A stretch of DNA of 64,000 nt from Adhaeribacter soli. Its GTDB lineage: Bacteria; Bacteroidota; Bacteroidia; Cytophagales; Hymenobacteraceae. This document shows, one piece after another, positions 54,629 to 62,145 of this stretch (its first letter is position 1; each line of letters begins with the position of its first letter). Below the pieces are notes generated by a model. It saw nothing but the letters and a program-made list of their open reading frames with translations, was not told where the DNA came from and ran no database searches. The DNA lies in the NCBI RefSeq assembly GCF_008727925.1, contig NZ_VTWT01000009.1:124001-188000 (forward strand), written 5' to 3'. A program made the position numbers and the translations under genes.

Positions 54629-55708
54629 ATGAAATTATCCGGAAGAAAGTTAATGACGGCGTGGCTTACGGCAATTACCCTGCTCGTAACGGCCTGTAAG
54701 GAGAACAATAATTCCCAGGTGGTGCCGGAAACCGGCTTCGATAAAACGGCCATGCTGACCAATTACGCCGACAGCCTGATCATTCCTGCTTATTCCGGTA
54801 TGCAGCAGCAGCTGCAGGTACTGGAGCCGGCCGTTAATGCCTTTCTTGCTAACCCAACGGCTGCCAATCAGCAGGTCCTGAAACCGGTATTTAAAGATGC
54901 TTACCTCCAGTTCCAGCGGATCGCGGTTTACCAGCTTGGCCCGGCCGAAACGGTAATGCTGAACAACTTCCTGAACATGTTCCCGGCCAATACCGCCACC
55001 ATCGAAAACAACATCAGCCGCGGAAGCTACGACCTGACCGGTAATTTATCCGTCGATCAACAAGGCTTTCCGGCGCTGGACTACCTGCTGTTCTCACCTG
55101 ATGCGGTGCAGCAATTAAATGATCCGAACAGCGCCAACCGGAAAAAATACGTGCAGGACCTGATGACCCGGATGAAATCACTGACCGGTACGGTGCTTAC
55201 CGAATGGAACAACTCCTACCGCGCGCAATTCATTGGCAACACCAAAGCCGATGTTGGTAGCCCGCTTGGATTCATGATAAACCGCTTTGCCTTTGAAATG
55301 GACCAGCTGAAAGGCCCCCGGATTGGCTGGCCGTTTGGCAAGCAGTCGGGCGGGATTGTTTTTGCCGACAAATGTGAAGCCTATTATTCCGGAATTTCCA
55401 GAGACCTGGCCGTAGAAAACCTTTCCAGCCTTAAAAAAGCCTATATGGGCGGAAATGGCTCCGGCATAGACGATTACCTGGTTGCCCTGAAAAAAGAGCA
55501 GCTGAATACAGATGTCCTGAACCAGTTCGATCTGACCATCAATAAACTGAAAGCCATTCCGGACCCGCTGTCTGCTTCGTTTACCAATAACCCCGCCCAG
55601 GTAGATGCCGCTTACCGGGAGATCCAGACCTTGCTTACGCTCCTAAAAACGGATGTTGCTTCTGCTACCGGGGTACGGATAACCTACCAGGATAGTGATG
55701 GTGACTAA
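54629..55708 (+). CDS. Imelysin family lipoprotein
   Basis: A 359-residue lipoprotein from ATG 54629; an in-frame ATG at 54587 would add 14 residues ahead of the signal peptide. MKLSGRKLMTAWLTAITLLVTAC gives a lipobox at Cys23. The mature protein is helical and matches imelysin (peptidase M75/IrpA/EfeO-like). The GxHxxE metal motif is replaced by GFPALD in QGFPALDYLLFSP near residue 148, while KQSGGIVFADKCEAYYSG near residue 245 fits the family. Imelysins are iron-regulated outer-membrane or periplasmic iron-binding proteins. It overlaps the HTTM gene by 11 bases. Confidence 0.87.
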   Translation: MKLSGRKLMTAWLTAITLLVTACKENNNSQVVPETGFDKTAMLTNYADSLIIPAYSGMQQQLQVLEPAVNAFLANPTAANQQVLKPVFKDAYLQFQRIAVYQLGPAETVMLNNFLNMFPANTATIENNISRGSYDLTGNLSVDQQGFPALDYLLFSPDAVQQLNDPNSANRKKYVQDLMTRMKSLTGTVLTEWNNSYRAQFIGNTKADVGSPLGFMINRFAFEMDQLKGPRIGWPFGKQSGGIVFADKCEAYYSGISRDLAVENLSSLKKAYMGGNGSGIDDYLVALKKEQLNTDVLNQFDLTINKLKAIPDPLSASFTNNPAQVDAAYREIQTLLTLLKTDVASATGVRITYQDSDGD

Positions 55709-57080
55709 CGGGAAAAGTGGTTCCTTTTCCGGGGAAGCCTGGCTGAAAGGCTTACAGCGGCCGGTTCATATTGCGCCGCTCGTTATGTTCCGGATTTTGT
55801 TCGGACTCATGATGTTTGCCAGCATGGTCCGTTTCTGGATGAAAGGGTGGATCACGGAATTGTACGTAAAGCCTTCCTTCTATTTTCCCTATCCGGGCTT
55901 TGAGTGGGTGCGCCCCTTGGGAGAGACCGGAATGCATTTACTCTTTGCCCTTATTGCGCTATCGGCTTTGCTGGTGGCGCTTGGCTTGTTTTACCGGGTT
56001 GCCATAACGCTTTTCTTTTTAACGTTCACGTATGTGGAGCTGATCGACAGCACCAATTACCTGAATCACTATTACTTCATTAGCCTGGTGAGCTTTCTGC
56101 TGATCTGGCTGCCCGCCAACCGCTATTTTTCCCTCGACGTTCGGTTAAACCCGGAAATCCGGCAGGAGATTGTACCGCGCTGGATCGTGGGCGTGTTCCG
56201 CCTGCAACTGGGAATGGTATATATCTTCGCCGGTATTGCCAAACTGAATCCGGACTGGCTCCTGGAGGCCCTGCCCTTGAAGATCTGGCTGCCGGCCAAA
56301 AGCCACTTACCAATTATCGGCAACCTTATGTATGAAGCCTGGGTGGCTTACCTGTTCAGTTGGTTCGGGGCAATTTACGACCTGTTTATTGTCTTCTTTC
56401 TGTTGAACCGGAAAACAAGGCCAGTGGCATACGGGTTTGTACTGCTATTCCATCTGGCAACCGCAATCTTCTTCCCGGGCATCGGCATGTTCCCTTACGT
56501 CATGATCGTTTCCAGTCTGGTATTTTTCCATGCGGGTTTTCATCAGAAAATTATAGCGTTTTTGAGCGGATTGACCGGCCGATCTTTAGCAGCTCCTTCT
56601 TATACTTCCAAACAGCAGCATTTTAAACCTTACCTGCCGGTTTTATTAGGAATTTATTTTCTGTTGCAGGCGGCTATTCCTTTCCGGTATCTTTTATATC
56701 CGGGGCATCTGTTCTGGAACGAAGAAGGCTTCCGTTTTTCCTGGCGGGTAATGCTGATGGAGAAATCCGGGAATACTTTTTTTTACGTGAAAGAGCCTTC
56801 CACCGGGAAAACCTACGAAGTGAGCAACTCTAAATTCCTAACGCCTTTGCAGGAGAAAATGATGAGCACCCAGCCGGATATGATCCTGCAGTATGCCCAT
56901 TTTTTGGCCGAAACTTATGCCCAGCGCGGCATTAAAGACCCGGAGGTATATGTGGAGTGTTTTGTTGCCTTGAACGGGGAACGGTCACGCCTGTTTGTAG
57001 ATAAAACGGTAAACCTGGCAAAGCAATCGCTTGGCTGGAACCATTATAACTGGGTTTTGCCTTACCGGCAGCCTGAATAA
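55698..57080 (+). CDS. HTTM domain membrane protein (gamma-carboxylase-like)
   Basis: A 460-residue protein from ATG 55698 (GTG at 55695 is possible). About eight membrane segments make up the HTTM domain, homologous to vitamin-K-dependent gamma-glutamyl carboxylase: FRILFGLMMFASMVRFW near residues 30-46, LNHYYFISLVSFLLIWLPANR near residues 120-140, and AGIAKLNPDWL near residue 180 with the conserved Lys. The C-terminal 160 residues are soluble and probably periplasmic. The gene overlaps imelysin and precedes the receptor by 8 bases. Whether it is catalytic is unknown in bacteria; its conserved placement suggests a role in iron uptake. Confidence 0.85.
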   Translation: MVTNGKSGSFSGEAWLKGLQRPVHIAPLVMFRILFGLMMFASMVRFWMKGWITELYVKPSFYFPYPGFEWVRPLGETGMHLLFALIALSALLVALGLFYRVAITLFFLTFTYVELIDSTNYLNHYYFISLVSFLLIWLPANRYFSLDVRLNPEIRQEIVPRWIVGVFRLQLGMVYIFAGIAKLNPDWLLEALPLKIWLPAKSHLPIIGNLMYEAWVAYLFSWFGAIYDLFIVFFLLNRKTRPVAYGFVLLFHLATAIFFPGIGMFPYVMIVSSLVFFHAGFHQKIIAFLSGLTGRSLAAPSYTSKQQHFKPYLPVLLGIYFLLQAAIPFRYLLYPGHLFWNEEGFRFSWRVMLMEKSGNTFFYVKEPSTGKTYEVSNSKFLTPLQEKMMSTQPDMILQYAHFLAETYAQRGIKDPEVYVECFVALNGERSRLFVDKTVNLAKQSLGWNHYNWVLPYRQPE

Positions 57081-57088
57081 ATACTTGA

Positions 57089-59479
57089 ATGAAGTACATT
57101 TTTCTTTTTCTGTTCGCTTTGCTTGCCGCTGTTGCTCAGGCCCAGCAGTTAAAAATAAGCGGGACCATTAAACTGGAAGGGGTTGCCATTGAAGGCGCAA
57201 CGGTATTGCTGCAACCCCGCAATTTACAAACCAGCAGCAAGGAAGGCGGTTATTTCCAGTTCAGCTCCTTACCGGCCGGCAATTACGAAGTGGTGGTTAC
57301 TTATTTTGGAGCAAAGGAATACCGCAAACGGGTGGCGCTGACCAACGAAGATGTTACGCTGCAGGTAACGCTGACGAGTGCAGATCCCACGTATTTAAAC
57401 GAAGTTACCATTACCCATGCTACCGAACAAGCCGGCGGAAACCTCCGGCAGGTGGAAGGCGTTGCGATCTATGCCGGCAAGAAAACCGAAGTGATCCATA
57501 TCGGTAACATTAACGCGAACCTGGCAACAAATAATGCCCGGCAGGTTTACAGCCGCATCGCCGGCCTTAATATTTACGAAAACGATGGCGGCGGCATTCA
57601 GCTGGGAATCGGCGGCCGGGGACTTAATCCCAGCCGGGTTTCCAACTTCAACACCCGCCAGAACGGCTACGATATCAGCGCCGATGCCTTGGGTTATCCT
57701 GAAAGTTACTATACCCCGCCCACAGAAGCCGTAGAGAAAATAGAAATTGTAAGAGGGGCGGCAAGCCTGCAGTACGGCACCCAGTTTGGCGGCCTGATTA
57801 ATTTCCAGCTAAAGAAAGGCCCTGCCGAAAAACCCTTTACCCTGGTAAGCCGCCAGACCGGAGGCTCCTTCGGCTTCTTCAATTCCTTTAACAGCATAGG
57901 CGGCACCGTCGGCAAATTGAATTACTATACCTATTACCAGTACAAAAGAGGCGATGGCTGGCGGCCAAACAGTCATTTCGACCAGCATGGCGCTTATGCC
58001 CACGTAGCTTATGCCTTTACCGATAAGTTTAAAGTAACCGGCGAATACACGTTCATGCACTATCTGGCCCAGCAACCCGGCGGCCTGACCGATGCCGATT
58101 TCGAAAAAGATCCTTCTATTTCAGTTAGAGATCGCAACTGGTTCCGGGTTAACTGGAATCTGCTAAGCTTATCCTTCGACTACCGTTTCACCGAAAAAAC
58201 CAAACTGAACTGGCGCACTTATACCTTAAACGCCGGCCGCGAGGCCCTAGGCATTCTTAAGTACATTAACCGCCCCGATCCGGGAGGACCACGGGATATG
58301 ATGGCTGACAAGTATAACAATTATGCTTCCGAGATCAGGCTCCTCCACCAGTATGCGCTCGTAAAGGAAGTTCCCAGTACGTTCCTGGTTGGGTTGCGCG
58401 TATACAAAGGCCTGACAAAGCAAAAGCAAGGCACTGCCGACGAGGGTTCTGGACCGGCCTTCGATTTTGCCCCAACGGAACCCAACCGGACAAACTACAC
58501 TTTCCCGGGTACCAACGTAGCCGCCTTTGCCGAAAATATTTTCCAGTTATCCGAGAAATGGAACGTTACGCCCGGGGTACGGTTCGAATATATTTCCACC
58601 AAAGCAAACGGTTATTACTTCCGGACCATGCGTTTTGTACCGGACGTGAAAGTGCCCGAGAAGAAAGAAAACAACCGGGCCTTTGTGTTGTTCGGCATCG
58701 GTACTTCATACGACCTGAGCAAAGGAATTGAAGTGTATGCCAACATTTCCCAGAATTACCGCTCCATTAACTTCAACGACTTACGCATTGTAAACGACAA
58801 TGCCAAAGTAGACTCCCTCTTAAAAGACGAAACCGGTTATACGTTCGACGGAGGCGTAAGAGGCAAGATCAACGAATGGCTTTACTACGACCTGAGTGTT
58901 TTCTATTTAAGGTATAATAACCGCATCGGATCGGTGTTCACCAAAAACACCGACAATATGGTTTACCGTTTGCGGACCAACGTAGCTGACAGCCGCAATG
59001 CAGGCTTTGAAAGTTTAGTTGAAGCCGATATTCTGAAAGCGGTAACTCAGGGAAGAAGCCGCTATAAATTATCGGTTTACACCAATTTTTCCGCTATCGA
59101 TGCCCGTTACATCAACACGCAGGAAACCGCGATCAGCAATAAACTGGTAGAGTTTGTGCCGCCCCTGCTGTTTCGTTCCGGCGTTTCTTTCGGCGACAAG
59201 CGGTTTAATATAACGTACCAGTATTCGTATGTAGCTAGGCAGTATTCCGATGCTACAAACGCCGAATTCACCCCAACAGCCGTAGATGGCGTGGTACCGG
59301 CCTACCAGGTAATGGACCTCAGCGCCAGCTACGAATGGAAGTGGTTCGGTCTTTTCGCCAGCATGAATAACGTAGCCGATGTCCGGTACTTCACCCGGCG
59401 GGCAGATGGTTATCCAGGCCCCGGAATCCTGCCTTCCGACCCCAGAAGCTATTATTTAACGCTGCAGGTGAAATTGTAA
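57089..59479 (+). CDS. TonB-dependent receptor of the imelysin-HTTM cluster
   Basis: A 796-residue outer-membrane receptor. A signal peptide (ALLAAVAQAQ) is followed by a CarboxypepD_reg-like domain (ISGTIKLEGVAIEGATVLL), a plug (IGNINANLATNNARQVYSRIAGLNIYENDG near residues 137-166; GGRGLNPSRVSNFNTRQNGYD; VRGAASLQYGTQFGGLINF) and a barrel ending in YYLTLQVKL. The layout is that of FecA-like ferric-chelate receptors. It is the last gene of the imelysin-HTTM operon. It probably imports a ferric chelate, with imelysin and HTTM as surface or membrane partners. Confidence 0.9.
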   Translation: MKYIFLFLFALLAAVAQAQQLKISGTIKLEGVAIEGATVLLQPRNLQTSSKEGGYFQFSSLPAGNYEVVVTYFGAKEYRKRVALTNEDVTLQVTLTSADPTYLNEVTITHATEQAGGNLRQVEGVAIYAGKKTEVIHIGNINANLATNNARQVYSRIAGLNIYENDGGGIQLGIGGRGLNPSRVSNFNTRQNGYDISADALGYPESYYTPPTEAVEKIEIVRGAASLQYGTQFGGLINFQLKKGPAEKPFTLVSRQTGGSFGFFNSFNSIGGTVGKLNYYTYYQYKRGDGWRPNSHFDQHGAYAHVAYAFTDKFKVTGEYTFMHYLAQQPGGLTDADFEKDPSISVRDRNWFRVNWNLLSLSFDYRFTEKTKLNWRTYTLNAGREALGILKYINRPDPGGPRDMMADKYNNYASEIRLLHQYALVKEVPSTFLVGLRVYKGLTKQKQGTADEGSGPAFDFAPTEPNRTNYTFPGTNVAAFAENIFQLSEKWNVTPGVRFEYISTKANGYYFRTMRFVPDVKVPEKKENNRAFVLFGIGTSYDLSKGIEVYANISQNYRSINFNDLRIVNDNAKVDSLLKDETGYTFDGGVRGKINEWLYYDLSVFYLRYNNRIGSVFTKNTDNMVYRLRTNVADSRNAGFESLVEADILKAVTQGRSRYKLSVYTNFSAIDARYINTQETAISNKLVEFVPPLLFRSGVSFGDKRFNITYQYSYVARQYSDATNAEFTPTAVDGVVPAYQVMDLSASYEWKWFGLFASMNNVADVRYFTRRADGYPGPGILPSDPRSYYLTLQVKL

Positions 59480-60283
59480 AAAACAGGTTTTGATTGGAAG
59501 CTATCTCTAAAAAAGCACCTGACATCGTGCCTGTCCCGGAGCATTCCGGGGAGCGCCAGCGAAGGACCTCGTTGACTCTCAGCACTAAAGCTAGATTTAA
59601 CGTTTTTACTACTAGCTGGCGAGTTGTTTCAGAGCTTCGCTCGCAAGTTCCGCGCTCCCTCGCGCTTACTTGAGCTCAACATGACACCCATTTTTGAGAT
59701 AGCTCCTAATAACTACGATACCATAGGTCAGGTGTACAATAGGTCGGGTCTCCAAAAGAATAAAAGTTCCTTGCGTAACGTCAGTTTGTAATTCCTGCCT
59801 TTTCCAGAATCCGATGGCTATCCCCCTGACAGCCATCTTTCCTACTTTGAAAAGAAGTAAGCCAAGACGCAAATGAAGTTCTGTCGGGGGAAAAAGCCTG
59901 GCTGCCCTTATTGCCAATTTGCATAAAGCACACTTTAATGGCATTATAAATAACATACAAAACAAGCATTTTAAAAACGCGATCCCTAACCTGCATTAAT
60001 CATTATTAAAGAATCCGATTTTTTGCAACACAAGCCAGTTCATAAATACTCAGCCTTTTTTGATTTACATGAGTTTAATGCGGTATTTTCGCCGTTGGCT
60101 AAATACACATTACAGAATTCTTATAGCCATAGTTGTCACCCAAACCTACAAGATCTGCTTTAACAAATTGCACATATCAGTAGTATTCGATTTCCGAAAA
60201 ATAATATTTTGTCGATTCCTATTTTCTTGCAACTTTACCTTCTTTTAGCGTTTAAAGGGTTTCAAGTAGTTAAAAACATAAAA
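59480..60283. other. 804-base intergenic region
   Basis: It contains the 211-bp terminal-inverted-repeat element (59496-59706) and a perfect 7-bp hairpin at 59813-59837 (GATGGCT/AGCCATC). The remainder, 59840-60283, is AT-rich with short frames that show no recognised motif. The end of the region is the presumed leader of the acyltransferase. Confidence 0.5.
59496..59706. repeat. MITE-like element with terminal inverted repeats
   Basis: GGAAGCTATCTCTAAAAA at 59496-59513 is the near-complement of TTTTTGAGATAGCTCC at 59691-59706 (GGAGCTATCTCAAAAA when reversed), with two single-base indels. The 211-bp element is GC-rich inside, with a CCCGGA/TCCGGG hairpin near 59536-59551 and no open reading frame of note. 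It follows the receptor stop by 16 bases. Confidence 0.6.
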
Positions 60284-61321
60284 GTGAAAACCAAGAATTT
60301 TGTAACCGCAATTCCAGAAGTTACCCCGCCAGAAGTTAAACATAGAAGTTTCACGGTAGACAACTTCCGGTTACTTGGAGCACTAACGGTTATAATCCTT
60401 CATACCATCCATTTTGAAGATGTACCTCAGGGCATTTTCTTCGGAATTAAGAACCTGACCCGCTGGGCAGTGCCTTTCTTTTTCCTGGTTAGCGGGTTTT
60501 ATTTTGAAAAGGCGTATAGCTCGGAACCGGGAATTGCCCTAACTAAAAGACTGAAGAACCTGATCGGGATATTTATAAGCGTCAATATCATTTATTTCTT
60601 TTTTTCCCTTTATGAAGGCACCCCGCTTACAGCTAATTTTTCAATCAGTACCTTAATTTTAGGCTTTTATCATCATCTGTGGTTTATCGGAGCCATGATC
60701 TTCGGGTATTTGTTTATGTGGTTTGTCCTGGAGCAAAAGCCCTCCGCAAAAGCGCTGCTTACCATTATTGTAGCTTCCTTGCTTTTTGTATTATTTACCG
60801 GATCCTATGCGCGGGTATTAGGCCTTTATGAGCCCAACACTGCCTATTCCAGAACTTTAATTGCCATCCCCTTTCTGCTTACCGGCTTCTTTTGCGCCAG
60901 GTATAAGCTTTTGAATCGGATCAACTTACCGGTTGCTTTTATCATTACAATAGTTGGAATTTTCCTGCAACTTGCCGAGCCCTTTGTACTTTATTACACA
61001 ATAAAAGATTTTAGCCCGGTAGGCAATGACCTTCTATTTGGCACAGTATTCTTTTCAATTGGCATGTTTCTGCTGGCAATGAAAATTAATAATCCCAAAG
61101 ACACCTTAACTACAAAGTTTGGAAGAGATTACTCGCTGTTGCTTTACCTATACCACCCGCTTATCATGGGCCTTTTGCCGTGGGCAGCCTTATCGGGGCA
61201 TTATAGCTTTTCCTGGTTAAAGCCACTTATTGTTTTTGCTATATGCACCTTCCTGATTGTCTTCCTTGATAAGAAAATGCCTCCGGTTTACCGGTTTATT
61301 AATGGCAGTTCCTGGAAATAG
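60284..61321 (+). CDS. Acyltransferase family 3 (isolated copy)
   Basis: A 345-residue membrane acyltransferase from the GTG at 60284 (KTKNFVTAIPE follows); the longer frame begins at a TTG at 60209 and adds a hydrophobic stretch of doubtful origin. The family signature is FTVDNFRLLGALTVIILHTIHF near residues 20-41, with the Arg and His that match R14 and H25 of the glycan copies, but the sequences are otherwise distant. About ten membrane segments follow. It is not in an operon with either neighbour. Its substrate is unknown; it may act on lipopolysaccharide or a teichoic-like polymer. Confidence 0.78.
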   Translation: MKTKNFVTAIPEVTPPEVKHRSFTVDNFRLLGALTVIILHTIHFEDVPQGIFFGIKNLTRWAVPFFFLVSGFYFEKAYSSEPGIALTKRLKNLIGIFISVNIIYFFFSLYEGTPLTANFSISTLILGFYHHLWFIGAMIFGYLFMWFVLEQKPSAKALLTIIVASLLFVLFTGSYARVLGLYEPNTAYSRTLIAIPFLLTGFFCARYKLLNRINLPVAFIITIVGIFLQLAEPFVLYYTIKDFSPVGNDLLFGTVFFSIGMFLLAMKINNPKDTLTTKFGRDYSLLLYLYHPLIMGLLPWAALSGHYSFSWLKPLIVFAICTFLIVFLDKKMPPVYRFINGSSWK

Positions 61322-61517
61322 TTACCTCTTATGGTAACTAGCCTTTACCATGCGCCAAATGCCCGGTCAAAATTTAACCGGCCGTTATGAATTCCCTTTA
61401 AAATTCATTTTATAAATAGATATAAAGTAGAAAATAAATAAGCAGCTTCTTCCCTTTCGAAACCCATTCCGGTCAAAACAGTATCTGTTCTAAACGAAAA
61501 ACTAAACCAGCAAGACT

Positions 61518-61991
61518 ATGGAATTAAATATCGGTTTATCGCCTGATCAATTGAAAGGCAGCGTGGAGCTGCTCACCAAAGTACTGGCCAACGCGAACGT
61601 ACTTTATACCAAAACCCGCAATTACCACTGGAACGTGGTCAGCACAGATTTCAAGGAACTGCATTCGCTTTTTCAGGAACAATACGAACAACTTGCCGAA
61701 GACATCGATGAAATTGCCGAACGCATTCGCACACTGGGTTCCAAAGCCATCGGCACGCACATCGAATTTACCCAGCATGCTTCCCTGAAAGAATACCCCG
61801 GCGAATATCCGGATGCCAAAACCATGGTGGGCAACCTGCTCCGCGACCACGAAGGCCTGATCCGGGAAATGCGCGAAGACGTAAAAAAATGCGAAAACGA
61901 TTTTGAAGATAAAAGCACCGCCGATTTTATTTCCCAGCTTCAGCAAAAACACGAAAAAAACGCCTGGATGCTCCGCTCTTATTTAGCCTAG
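61518..61991 (+). CDS. dps: Dps family ferritin-like protein
   Basis: A 157-residue protein of the Dps/bacterioferritin fold, the usual length. The intersubunit ferroxidase site is intact: H37 in NYHWNV, then D64 and E68 in EDIDEIAERI, with the 27- and 4-residue spacing of Dps. It oxidises iron(II) with hydrogen peroxide, stores iron in a 12-subunit shell and may shield DNA in starvation. The gene is followed at 62014 by a strong terminator, so it is a single-gene transcript. Location near the iron-uptake cluster may be coincidence. Confidence 0.93.
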   Translation: MELNIGLSPDQLKGSVELLTKVLANANVLYTKTRNYHWNVVSTDFKELHSLFQEQYEQLAEDIDEIAERIRTLGSKAIGTHIEFTQHASLKEYPGEYPDAKTMVGNLLRDHEGLIREMREDVKKCENDFEDKSTADFISQLQQKHEKNAWMLRSYLA

Positions 61992-62013
61992 AAAACCGTA
62001 TGATTTGGCCGGC

Positions 62014-62047
62014 AAAAGCCCCGGCTGCTCCCGCAGCCGGGGCTTTT
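62014..62047 (+). terminator. Intrinsic terminator after dps
   Basis: AAAAGCCCCGGCTGC and GCAGCCGGGGCTTTT form a 15-bp perfect GC-rich stem with loop TCCC, with the T-run being part of the stem. It follows the dps stop by 22 bases. Confidence 0.85.
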
Positions 62048-62145
62048 CCGTGTAAAAACGCTACCGAAATCAGACAAAAAGTCGGAAAAGAGAAAGCTGC
62101 TTAATTGTTGTTTACCGTATCAGGGCTAAATAAAATCTCACGTTT

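Noticed and set aside
59666-59965. Minus-strand 99-codon frame after the receptor gene
   Set aside because: It partly lies in the terminal-inverted-repeat element, with no family resemblance or coding signal.
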